The translations under genes were made by a program, and so were the position numbers. Shown piece after piece: positions 25,101 to 36,246 of a DNA stretch of 64,000 nucleotides. The DNA comes from Pristionchus mayeri (lineage: Eukaryota; Nematoda; Chromadorea; Rhabditida; Neodiplogasteridae), in contig BTRK01000004.1 in the NCBI GenBank assembly GCA_036245805.1, positions 4,402,001 to 4,466,000 of the forward strand, in the 5' to 3' direction. The number at the start of each line of letters is the position of its first letter. Position 1 is the first letter of the stretch. Under the pieces are notes generated by a model. It made no database searches. It worked only from the letters and a program-made list of their open reading frames with translations, and had not been told where the DNA came from.

Positions 25101-28100
25101 CTGGAACATTCAGAAGCTTTTGGAACATTTTCGAACGTTCTGGAACATTCAGAAGCTCTGGAACATTCTAGAAGCTTTGGAACATTTTCGAACTTTCTGG
25201 AACATTCAGAAGCTTTTGGAACATTTTCGAACGTTCTGGAACATTCAGAAGCTCTGGAACATTCTAGAAGCTTTGGAACATTTTCGAACGTTCTGGAACA
25301 TTCAGAAGCTCTGGAACATTCTAGAAGCATTGGAACATTTTCGAACGTTCTGGAACATTCAGAAGCTCTGGAACATTCTAGAAGCTTTGGAACATTTTCG
25401 AACTTTCTGGAACATTCAGAAGCTCTGGAACATTCTAGAAGCTTTGGAACATTTTCGAACTTTCTGGAACATTCAGAAGCTTTTGGAACATTTTCGAACG
25501 TTCTGGAACATTCAGAAGCTCTGGAACATTCTAGAAGCTTTGGAACATTTTCGAACTTTCTGGAACATTCAGAAGCTTTTGGAACATTTTCGAACGTTCT
25601 GGAACATTCAGAAGCTCTGGAACATTCTAGAAGCTTTGGAACATTTTCGAACGTTCTGGAACATTCAGAAGCTCTGGAACATTCTAGAAGCATTGGAACA
25701 TTTTCGAACTTTCTGGAACATTCAGAAGCTTTTGGAACATTTCGAACGTTCTGGAACATTCAGAAGCTCTGGAACATTCTAGAAGCTTTGGAACATTTTC
25801 GAACTTTCTGGAACATTCAGAAGCTTTTGGAACATTTTCGAACGTTCCGGAACATTCAGAAGCTCTGGAACATTCTAGAAGCTTTGGAACATTTTCGAAC
25901 TTTCTGGAACATTCAGAAGCTTTTGGAACATTTTCGAACGTTCTGGAACATTCAGAAGCTCTGGAACATTCTAGAAGCTTTGGAACATTTTCGAACTTTC
26001 TGGAACATTCAGAAGCTTTTGGAACATTTTCGAACGTTCTGGAACATTCAGAAGCTCTGGAACATTCTAGAAGCTTTGGAACATTTTCGAACGTTCTGGA
26101 ACATTCAGAAGCTCTGGAACATTCTAGAAGCATTGGAACATTTTCGAACGTTCTGGAACATTCAGAAGCTCTGGAACATTCTAGAAGCTTTGGAACATTT
26201 TCGAACTTTCTGGAACATTCAGAAGCTCTGGAACATTCTAGAAGCTTTGGAACATTTTCGAACTTTCTGGAACATTCAGAAGCTTTTGGAACATTTTCGA
26301 ACGTTCTGGAACATTCAGAAGCTCTGGAACATTCTAGAAGCTTTGGAACATTTTCGAACTTTCTGGAACATTCAGAAGCTTTTGGAACATTTTCGAACGT
26401 TCTGGAACATTCAGAAGCTCTGGAACATTCTAGAAGCTTTGGAACATTTTCGAACGTTCTGGAACATTCAGAAGCTCTGGAACATTCTAGAAGCATTGGA
26501 ACATTTTCGAACGTTCTGGAACATTCAGAAGCTCTGGAACATTCTAGAAGCTTTGGAACATTTTCGAACTTTCTGGAACATTCAGAAGCTCTGGAACATT
26601 CTAGAAGCTTTGGAACATTTTCGAACTTTCTGGAACATTCAGAAGCTTTTGGAACATTTTCGAACGTTCTGGAACATTCAGAAGCTCTGGAACATTCAAG
26701 AAGCTTTGGAACATTTTCGAACGTTCTGGAACATTCAGAAGCTCTGGACCATTCTAGAAGCTTTGGAACATTTTCGAACTTTCTGGAACATTCAGAAGCT
26801 TTTGGAACATTTTCGAACGTTCTGGAACATTCAGAAGCTCTGGAACATTCTAGAAGCTTTGGAACATTTTCGAACTTTCTGGAACATTCAGAAGCTTTTG
26901 GAACATTTTCGAACGTTCCGGAACATTCAGAAGCTCTGGAACATTCTAGAAGCTTTGGAACATTTTCGAACGTTCTGGAACATTCAGAAGCTCTGGAACA
27001 TTCTAGAAGCTTTGGAACATTTTCGAACTTTCTGGAACATTCAGAAGCTTTTGGAACATTTTCGAACGTTCTGGAACATTCAGAAGCTCTGGAACATTCT
27101 AGAAGCTTTGGAACATTTTCGAACGTTCTGGAACATTCAGAAGCTCTGGAACATTCTAGAAGCATTGGAACATTTTCGAACGTTCTGGAACATTCAGAAG
27201 CTCTGGAACATTCTAGAAGCTTTGGAACATTTTCGAACTTTCTGGAACATTCAGAAGCTCTGGAACATTCTAGAAGCTTTGGAACATTTTCGAACTTTCT
27301 GGAACATTCAGAAGCTTTTGGAACATTTTCGAACGTTCTGGAACATTCAGAAGCTCTGGAACATTTAAGAAGCTTTGGAACATTTTCGAACGTTCTGGAA
27401 CATTCAGAAGCTCTGGACCATTCTAGAAGCTTTGGAACATTTTCGAACTTTCTGGAACATTCAGAAGCTTTTGGAACATTTTCGAACGTTCTGGAACATT
27501 CAGAAGCTCTGGAACATTCTAGAAGCTTTGGAACATTTTCGAACTTTCTGGAACATTCAGAAGCTTTTGGAACATTTTCGAACGTTCCGGAACATTCAGA
27601 AGCTCTGGAACATTCTAGAAGCTTTGGAACATTTTCGAACTTTCTGGAACATTCAGAAGCTTTTGGAACATTTTCGAACGTTCTGGAACATTCAGAAGCT
27701 CTGGAACATTCTAGAAGCTTTGGAACATTTTCGAACGTTCTGGAACATTCAGAAGCTCTGGAACATTCTAGAAGCTTTGGAACATTTTCGAACGTTCTGG
27801 AACATTCAGAAGCTCTGGAACATTCTAGAAGCTTTGGAACATTTTCGAACTTTCTGGAACATTCAGAAGCTTTGGAACATTTTCGAACGTTCTGGAACAT
27901 TTAGAAGCTCTGGAACATTCTAGAAGCTTTGGAACATTTTCGAACATTCTGGCACATTCAGAAGCTCTGGAACATTCTAGAAGCTTTGGAACATTTTCGA
28001 ACTTTCTGGAACGTTCAGAAGCTTTTGGAACACTTTCGAACGTTCTGGAACATTCAGAAGCTTTTGGAACATTTTCGAACTTTCTGGAACATTCTAGAAG

Positions 28101-28104
28101 CTTT
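13130..28104. repeat. 15-kb satellite array built of heat-shock-element submonomers
   Basis: A tandem array of three submonomers: A (GGAACATTCTAGAAGCTTT, 19 bp), B (GGAACATTTTCGAAC[TG]TTCT, 20 bp) and C (GGAACATTCAGAAGCTCT, 18 bp, or a 19-bp form ending TTTT). They combine into 57-bp blocks (A-B-C) and 96-bp blocks (A-B-C'-B-C). A contains gGAAc-aTTCt-aGAAg, and each B-C junction contains cGAAc-nTTCt-gGAAc-aTTCa, all perfect alternating heat-shock pentamers. Block lengths are multiples of three and stop-free in one frame on each strand, so long open frames run both ways; these are judged incidental. Edges are slightly degraded (13130-13240 and 27900-28104). Confidence 0.97.
23000..23499. other. 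Assembly gap of exactly 500 N inside the satellite
   Basis: Five hundred consecutive N with satellite sequence on both sides. The round number suggests a placeholder, so the true array length is unknown and probably longer. Confidence 0.98.
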
Positions 28105-28112
28105 CACCCATA

Positions 28113-28410
28113 GCTAATTATCGATTGGTATACTGTAGTCGTCCAAATGTTAATTATTGATTGGCATACTTTAGATCATAGATCAAAGATCAAAATCATA
28201 AATCTGACCCATGGAATAATAGACCCATGGATAATTATCGATTGGTATACGGTAGTTGCCCCAATGCTAATTATTGATTGGTATACGGTAATTCAAAGAT
28301 CAAAATCATAAATCTGACCCACGGAATAAGAGGTGACCCATGGCTAATTATCGATTGGTATGCTGTAGTTGGCCCAATACTAATTATTGATTGGTATACG
28401 GTAATGGATC
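28113..28410. repeat. Tandem repeat of about 115 bp at the right edge of the satellite
   Basis: Three diverged units, each starting TAATTATCGATTGGTAT (about 28114, 28231 and 28344). Each holds a second related half, TAATTATTGATTGG. Between them are copies of AAAGATCAAAATCATAAATC. There is no coding sequence. Confidence 0.85.
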
Positions 28411-29042
28411 GATGCCTTCCTAACGTCATCCATCCCTCCCCTTCCTATTTCGCAATCCGAACAGACGGCGTGACACTGCGCTTTATATATAGGTATTGAT
28501 TTTGAACAAAGGACAAAAGGGACAACTTTCGAAACAAAGCTTATGGTGGATTGTGAATCGTTAAAAATGGATTTTAGATGACGTCATAAGCGGAGAATTA
28601 TTTTGTAGCTTCTCATTCTGCAAAACAACGATTACTGTTTTTTGAGAATAGCTAATTGGAGACAGCATCAGAGAGTAATGGAAATCGTATTAAGTAATTA
28701 TCAAGAGGAAGAAGTCGTGACGAAGGCATAGACGTAATGATGACGGATCGGAGATCTTCAGTCAGGTGAGCGTAGAGTTCGAGAAACGATTCCACGCTCT
28801 TTTCATTCTACACACTCTCTAGTCCGGTCGATCGGCGACAGAGTGCGTAAAATGAAGAGAGCGTGGTATCGTTTCTCGAACTCTAAGTGAGAGTCAGTAC
28901 TCCAGAAGGAATCATGCTAGTCGTCGTCTTCCACACCGTCGTCTTCGCATGCTTCTTCTTCTTTCTGCACATCCCGAGCAGTCCCTCACTGCAAATCTCT
29001 CCCTTAGGGCTACCGTAGGGCTATCTATGGGCTGCCGTACTC
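28411..29042. other. Spacer between satellite flank and the Str-like gene
   Basis: No gene recognised apart from the hairpin MITE at 28774-28884. A short terminal exon for the adjacent receptor gene could lie here, because that gene's last codons overlap a donor (CCG/GTGAGAG at about 29045). Confidence 0.5.
28774..28884. mobile_element. Hairpin MITE family B, copy 1
   Basis: Inverted arms AGAGTTCGAGAAACGAT and ATCGTTTCTCGAACTCT, enclosing CTCTTTTCATTCTACACACT and its complement around a CCGGTCGATCGG centre. Related hairpins lie at 36750-36853, 37779-37889, 41105-41188 and (diverged) 61696-61797. Confidence 0.8.
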
Positions 29043-30213
29043 TCACCGGTAATCCTTCATCAGCAGTATCATGATGACTGCATCCCAGGCAGGAAAGCAA
29101 GCAGTGAGGAACATGCAGCCATGGTCGAAGAACCAGATGGGGAGATGGAAGAAGGGGAATGTGATCACGCAGAAGTAGGGAATGTACACGAACACAAGGG
29201 GGACGAACGTCTGCAATTGAATTTCTCCATTCAATTGCACTGGAAAGAATACCTGGGCGCAGACGGCGATGAAGAGCTTGAACTGCATGTTGAGTGCCTG
29301 AGTGGAGATGGTGTCCGCGCGACGAATGTAGTAGAAGGTGCCAGTGGCGAGACCAGATGCGATAGAGAATGACACGATCATGATCGCGTCGAAGCTACAC
29401 ATCGCACTAAAGATTCGCAGATTGAATTCTTCGTTTTCCTGTAAGAACACTGAAATGATCTCATGAGGGACGAATAGTACCCAGTGGTTCATCATGAGCC
29501 ATCCCTCCGGTCTCTCCTTTCCGTATCTCACGATGTACTCGGCGCGCACGAGTTCTTTCCCGATCTCCTGCCCCTCTCCGGTGATGAGATAGTAGCAGAG
29601 GCAGTACCTGCAACAATACTTTGTTCAGCTGAAACCAATTCGGAGATGGTAGTTAAAGCAGGACTGACCACATTATGAATTCAGCGATTGGGAAGAAGGT
29701 GAGGAATGCAATGAATTTGTTCACTGAGAAGAGGTAGAGGAGATCGGGTCTGCGGATGGACCAGAATCGATAGAGGAAGTGGATGTTCATGAGGGCGAAG
29801 GGAACAGTGAAGCACGACGCGTAGAAGGAGGTGATTCTCTGAGACTTTTGTTCGGCAAAATGTTGACTGGAAAAGCGAACCCTGTCGTCGAAAATTCCGG
29901 CCACGCCGAAGGTAGTACCGACAATTACGACATGCTAGAAACGAAATTTTAGATTTTTTCTCTATGAACTGTTCCCTTACCGGTTTGACGGTAGAGTGAA
30001 GGATGGTTAGAAAGACGTCGTAGCCAGCGAAGATCGTGAGAAGTTGCTTGTAGGAACCGAGAGCTTTCTTAGTGAAGCGACGAATCGCGTAGAGTAATAC
30101 GAGGTTTAAAATGACACCCGCGACTTAAATTTGGACATTTTACACTTTCAAACAAAGTCGAATCAGTTACCGATGTGCGTATCTTCGATGATATCATAGA
30201 TGAAGGAAATCAT
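29043..30213 (-). CDS. Str-class 7TM chemoreceptor gene, intact
   Basis: Six exons on the minus strand: 30171-30213 (start MISFIYDIIE), 29981-30123, 29881-29934, 29669-29838, 29253-29607 and 29043-29210, giving 933 coding nt (310 residues), typical for Str receptors. Landmarks are NLVLLYAIRRFTKKALGSYK (TM1 and first loop), TVKPHVVIVGTTFGV, SIRRPDLLYLFSV, the long fourth loop after TGEGQEIGKE, MQFKLFIAVCAQ joined to TFVPLVFVYIPYFC, and PAWDAVIMILLMKDYR at the end. Two introns are only 42 nt and stop-free in frame, so an unspliced reading would also be open; the paralogue at 9765-11008 shows they are introns. Role by family: a sensory G-protein-coupled receptor. The stop at 29043 is immediate, but the overlapping donor leaves room for a tiny last exon. 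Confidence 0.88.
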
Positions 30214-31667
30214 CGAGGAGAGTGGAAGAGATGAAGCACAAGATACGGCAATCAGTTGGATTACGGTAGATTGGCGAACTTTTCCAAAAGCTTGCAGCGA
30301 CGGTGACTACAGATCGCCCAGGTGGATGGCTACGGCCTACTTCGTTGATGTTATAGCGACCCTGCCAGTGGTTTGAATGAGAGATTCACAGTATTTGTAT
30401 AACCATGGAATGCAGTCAGCGTATGATTATAATGAGGTGAACCCTGACGGAAATAAGCTGAAGAATACAAAAGATGGTGACCAAGGAGATTTTCAATTAT
30501 ATTCAATAATATATTATGGATAAGACGTCAATATGTGAAATACAAAGCAAATCATCGACAAGTTTGAAGTGGGAATTCTGAAATGCGCTTTTTAAAGCAG
30601 TCAAATTTTAGTAAAATGCGTGAACAAATCAAAAACAGATTCAGCTTTTGTGATGATCAAACTGAAAATCTCTTCATTCGAAACATCATTATTGTAATGT
30701 CAAGGGATGATGTTTCAGTCAGAGATGAAATCCTGATTACGTCACAACTAATATTGTGATAATTGAATGAATAATGTCGAGGCGACGATTCAGCCTCGTG
30801 TTATTACTCTACCATTTGGGAAGAAATGGCATTCACGATAGGAGTTACATTACATTGCGGTAGCATTACACAGTTAATGTAAAAATTGTCCAAAACAAAG
30901 GTAAAATGAATATGAAAAGTGCGACCATAAATCGCTGAATGCATCCCCAGCTCCCAAAATCTTTTGTGGGTTGTTTTCATAATCGCCCTTAGACTCCCCA
31001 GATAATTTTGTGGGTGGTTTTTAGCCCCTTGGTTCTCGTACTTGAATTTTTTCACTGTCTCTAGAGATACGTAGATCTGCGTTTTAGCTTCGAATTCAAT
31101 TGCTTAAAGAAGAATACATTTCTCAAATGTATCGATGTTGTGTGTTGATGTTCTGAGATCGGATGTACGAATTTTGATTCAATGTGTAGTTAGCGGGAAT
31201 ATTTCCGATGGTCACATGGACGTTGATCAGCCCTCATACTCCTTCAGTTCAGCAGAGCATATGATGAAAACTCAAAGAGAGAGAAAATACGAGAAGAATA
31301 CGGTAAAATTACCTGCGTCACAGAGATAACAAGGGGAGAAAAGATGGGAATGAAGGCAGCATTGGACAAGGACTTGATTTTAGAGATCCTTTCAAAAAAA
31401 GCTTGAAATTTATCCATTAGTCCCTCCTCCATTCAACACTGTACACCGATTGCAAACTCCTTTTCCACATTCACCACTTAGTTGAAGTATTTTTTTGCTT
31501 CTGTGCCACCTCCGCATAATCAAGCATGAAAGGGAAAGCGTCGATTAGGGACGAACGGCAATAACGAGATTAGACAGTAATGCGAGTAAAGAGGGAGGAT
31601 TAGAGGGAAGACGAGAGATAATCGAGAGGAAATCCACACTTGTCCGGGATCTCAAACGATTCCGATA
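30214..31667. other. Intergenic between the Str-like gene and the first MLT-10-like gene
   Basis: No gene recognised; short frames only. At about 30955-31030 a CCCCAG...AAAATCTTTTGTGGG motif recurs nearby as CCCCAG...AATTTTGTGGG, a small local duplication. Confidence 0.45.
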
Positions 31668-31845
31668 GGGGCGTATTAATCACTTACTTATCTCACTTCT
31701 CTTTCATCCTCCACCGCCGAACGAACGCTCGAGCGAGGAAAGTGAAAAGAGAAGAAACCTTCTCTTCTCACTTTCCAGATTATTTATTACCGTTCATCAT
31801 GTATCTCTCCGTTCCGATCACAATTTTTATAAAGCCCGGAATTTA
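31668..31845 (+). promoter_or_regulatory. Proximal promoter of MLT-10-like gene 1 with conserved palindrome
   Basis: An inverted repeat, GAAAGTGAAAAGAGA (31738-31752) and TCTCTTCTCACTTTC (31761-31775), is preceded by another CTCACTTCTCTTTCATC (about 31692-31708). About 60 bp downstream of the palindrome is a TATA-like TTTTATAAAGCC (about 31828-31839). The same arrangement occurs upstream of the second gene (37225-37335), so it is conserved between paralogues. AAGTGAAA words resemble Blimp-1/BLMP-1 (PRDM1-type) sites; that factor assignment is inference. Confidence 0.6.
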
Positions 31846-32242
31846 TTAAATTATTCAGTTGGGCAATTGTCTCTAGTGTTCTAAAATTTTTTTCATAAAT
31901 TGCACGGCATTACTTTCGGCTAAGCTGTCCACCTGTCTATATTCGCTGCTGTATTTTCTCTAACTACCGTCCTTTCCAAATGATCACTCCTATGTTTTTC
32001 GATTCAGATTTTTACTGGTTCATTTTCTTATCGTCGAGGAGTGCGGGTTCAACCCCCAGTGCAGTCTTATCAGGATGATCGATCGACACGAGTTTGTTCT
32101 AACTGGTTAGCTGTCTTATCGAATTACGCCGGCTGCAGCCACATCACATCATATTGGGGTTCCCTCGATCTATCAAATTAATCCAATCGGAAATTGATAA
32201 GGGCTGGCTTGTTGATCAGTTACAGTAGATGGTTCTTTTCAG

Positions 32243-35200
32243 TGTTGCTGCTCTTTTCCGGGCTAGAAATCGGCAACTCGAAGTCGAGCGACGTCCAGAC
32301 AACAGTGACCAACCATGAGAAATACACACAGGTAAGATTCGTGCGGGAGCACAGGGGCAAGTATATTGCGATTAGCATCAGTATTGAAAAACAAAGTTGA
32401 AAGGTGTATAATATAATTTTGAGTTGAACCTGAACGAGGAGCACAGTTTGGAGTTGCTGCAGAAGTGGATGGAGCAGGCACTCGCGGGTCTCATGGGAGC
32501 ATTGGCCACCGTCAAGTCAGTGGTCCAATTCTCATAGTGCTTTCAAGTAATTCAATGTGTTCTCTTAAAATGAATTTGCGTGCAGGTTGGAGGAAGTGCA
32601 TGAGGATGACAAGGAAGAGCACGCGCAGTGCGCCAAGAACGCCACCAGCGTCATTGTAAGTGCGCCTGAACTCATTAAATGTATCCCCTGGTCTTTGGTC
32701 GATGGATTCTAGAAATGTACTTACAAGGCTCAAATTATAGGAGCACGCCAAATGCACGGTGCAACTGATCGATAAGGGAAAGAGAGGTAGATTAATTTAG
32801 ATTTACAAGAAGGAGAAACTGCATTTTAGTACCTTCTTCAACGAGAAATTGGACGAAATCGGAAATGGCAATGAAGCATTCCTCTTTCACTCTACCGACA
32901 ATTTCGGTGGGAGACTCGTCATCTAAGAAAGAACAGAAATGGAATTCTCTCAAACCACAGAAGAATCGAAAGATGCTCAAGCATGAACAACAGAGTAGGC
33001 TCATTTTTAAATAGGATATTCGAAAATTTAAAAAAGAGGTTAAAAAATTTTTAAAAAATAAAATTTCAGAGGTACTTCCCTCGGATGTCTCCTGGGTTGG
33101 ATCATTCGGCGTGAGAGAAAAGCGCTCCTTCGATCTCAGCGCTTTTCTTATGAATTCACCTAAAGAGAAGAGGAGAGACACAGCTCTCAAGTGGCGAAAA
33201 GTACATCGAAGACGAATTGGATCTCCATGGACAACAACGACGACGGGGCCAAAGATTCGGAAGACGTCGAAGTACGAGTTGAGAGACGCGAAGAGAGACA
33301 CGCCGTTCGGGCAATTGGCAAGGGCCATCAAGAAGAGTGTACTTGAAGCAAAGCACAAGAATGCGGAGCAGAGCAAGGAGTGAGTCTTGACTTTGAAGTT
33401 AACATAGTTCATTGAAAGACAAATCTGAAATGATACCCACCCTTTCAGTTGGATAACGGTAATCAAAGAAGTCAAGGAGGAAACGGCAAAGCTGAGGGTT
33501 GCATTAGTCATTTTTCCCAAGCGATAAGTCCCATTTTAGGCTCGCAAGATGATTCGGAAGATGTTCAACAAGAAGATCGCATCGATGCAGGAGGGATACG
33601 GGAATAAGACAGCCGTGAACCAGCGAAGACCACTGGCGATGAAGGTGCGTGGCCTATTATCTCTCAATATTTTATTGAAATTGTACAAGCACTGTATGCA
33701 AAATCATGTAAACAATGTTATAATCTTTGAGGATCTCGACGACCTCGACGAGATGAGTCCGAAGGAGATGGTCGACGTGGCACATCGAATCGAGGCTTCC
33801 CTCACTAGCGAAGAGAAGATCATGAGGGAACCCATGAAACTATTGAGAAACGGTACAGCCACGGCAAATTTCGAATAGCCAAATAATTGCCTTTCATTGC
33901 AGTAGTGAAGATGGGTCTTATGGCGGCGGGGCAGAATGTCAGCGACTTTGCGGAAAAAACTCTCAAGTTGATCTCTCCTCGACTGCTTCCCGTGATGGCA
34001 GACGAAGAGAATGCAGAGGATGACCAGGTACTCGTTAGTGTGATAAGGATGTAGTCAATTTAATGCCACTTTTCTTCATGGTCACCCTCATTAAAAAACG
34101 GGTGAGCATGGGCTCCAAATACTAGAGAACAATTCGGATTACCTCAGGTCTCGTTGCTCTCTCCCTCGCTCTTTGCCCTGCACAACGAGGGGAAGGGAAT
34201 CGAGAAGGCGACGAGTCTCGTCGATGGAATGGGACTGGCGAAGACGACGGAACACATGGCGTGGTGAGCTTTATAAAAAGGACTTGATTTACTCATGATG
34301 ACATAAAAATCTTGGTCTTTCAAATTCTACTAGTTCAAGAGTATACGAAAATGAAAGTAGCGAAATGCCGTTTGTCTAAAAGCAAATCTAAAATCGTTCA
34401 TTGCATCTTCGATTGTCGCAGGCTCGATCTTGTGATGGAAGCATCGGGAGTAACGGACGCCGTAGAATATCTGAAGGTGAGAGATCTGATTAAGTGAAGC
34501 TGGTCAACTACTCGAACATTGAATCCATGCAAGCAACATCTAAGCAAGACGATAATCGAATCTTCGCAGGATGAAAAGATCAAGAAGACGATGAAGGGAG
34601 TAATGGGAGAGGACGAGATGAGATCTCCAACTGGCCAGCCACTCTACTTCACCAAGGTATCTCTCATCTATTCACAAAGTTGATCATTCATTAACTGATG
34701 TTAGTTCCTATGCAAGATGAGGTTAGTATTACGAAAAGGAAATATCCCATTTCTCAAATTCATTATTTTCAGGAAAATGTAACTGAAATCTTCGGCGAGC
34801 CGGAGACAAAGAAGATCGATACCTTCGAGAAACTTCAGAGCATGTACACTCCCGATCAGGTGTGTGCATAGGCAGGATTATGCCGGATGACCATTGACTT
34901 TGAACCAAGCTGGCAATTGGTTGTCCCTCAGACGGCAGAGTATTCCCAATGCAGAATTCGTATACATTCAAGTGCTTCTTGATAGCGAAGCAGTTCATTT
35001 TACAAATATCCCACTGAAAATTCGATTTCAGGTTGAAGACCAGAAGAAACAGGGATTCTCAATTCTAACCAAAGATCAACTTGAGGTCGTCTATGGAAAG
35101 GATTCCCCGTACGCTAATGAAGAACGGCTTGAGTACGTGTTATTTCAGAATAAATAAATTTTTTAAAAAAATCAAATAGACGCTTTACAATTATATTATT

Positions 35201-36246
35201 TGGCAGGACTTTGAAGAGCATCCCTAAAGAAAAGATGCACGGGCATATTCTGAACAACATTCGAGCCCTCGCAGAAATGAAGTCACTCAGAGGTACGCTC
35301 TCTAGATATGCCAATGAGTCGTCACGAGTTGCATTGTACAATTTAGCTATTATTTTAGTGTAATCGAGAGTACTGACACTCACTTTCTGATTCGATTTCA
35401 TTCCAGTCGGCAATGTGATTGAACCGGGTCGATCGAGAAGGAAGAGGAACGTCATCTTAGCCCCTGTCATCTTAATCCCTCTCATCTTCGCATCTCCCCT
35501 CGTTTCTGGCCCCATCATCCTATCGCCACTCACCCTCTCCACTTCCCTCCTCTCTCCGGCAGTACTCGGACCAGTATGTTCACTCTGATTGGCATAATTC
35601 CCGAATGGGAAATACAATTTACTTGAGATGGTCATATGTACGATTAAACTAAATCCCCCCAATTAATCGCAGGTAATTCTCTCTCCCTGGACGTTCTTCC
35701 CTGTCATCCTATCACCTCGAGCACTCTCTCCGTGAGTTCACTTTGGACTTTATCGTGTTGTTAAGTTTGGAAATAGAAAATTAAAAGTTGTGAGTACCAC
35801 TAAATAAGTGCCGATAGGTGCGGTTGCGATAATGGAGAGACTACCCCCGCGCAATTTATAAATGTGAAATTTCGAGCCCTTTCAGTCTCATCGTCAATCC
35901 TCTCATCTTCGCCCCAGTCATCCTCTCGCCCCTCGTCCTCCATCCCTTCATCTTGGCCCCGGGAGTCTTCAACCCCTTCATTCTCTCCCCATTCGCCCTT
36001 TCTCCCTTCATTCTTTCTCCTCAAGTCTTCACCCCGATCATTCTATCTCCCTTCGTATTGTCTCCCATCATTCTCACTCCCACAGTGGGAGGACCTCTCA
36101 TTCTTTCCCCATTCGCTCTCTCTCCTATCATCGCCTCACCTCAGATTATGTTCGCTGCTGTTCTGTCCCCTTTCGTTCTTTCTCCTCTTCCGTGGAGTCC
36201 TCTTATCTTCGCAGAGGTAGTCGCATCGCCCTCGGCCCTTAGCTGA
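32243..36246 (+). CDS. MLT-10-family molting protein (DUF644/Moult_cycle plus PxxLSP repeats), gene 1
   Basis: Nineteen coding exons can be chained with consistent phase from acceptor TTCTTTTCAG (exon from 32243) to the stop at 36244-36246, encoding about 762 residues. The start codon is in an unfound upstream exon; the first residues read ([10 protein letters not shown]) look like the end of a signal peptide. The N-terminal two thirds are charged and helical ([73 protein letters not shown]) and fit the DUF644 region of MLT-10 proteins. Residues GRSRRKRN then give a furin-like R-x-K-R site, followed by a C-terminal domain of PxxLSP repeats (PFILSP, PIILSP, PFALSP). Family role: a secreted protein needed for the molting cycle, acting in or under the cuticle. 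Exons 35407-35573, 35673-35731 and 35886-36246 carry the repeats. Its paralogue is immediately downstream. Confidence 0.88.

Noticed and set aside
21787..25782. Open frame of about 1330 codons across the satellite, and similar long frames on the minus strand
   Set aside because: The frames come from stop-free repeat units with lengths divisible by three, occur on both strands at once, and cross the N gap. No promoter, start context or codon signature supports a protein.
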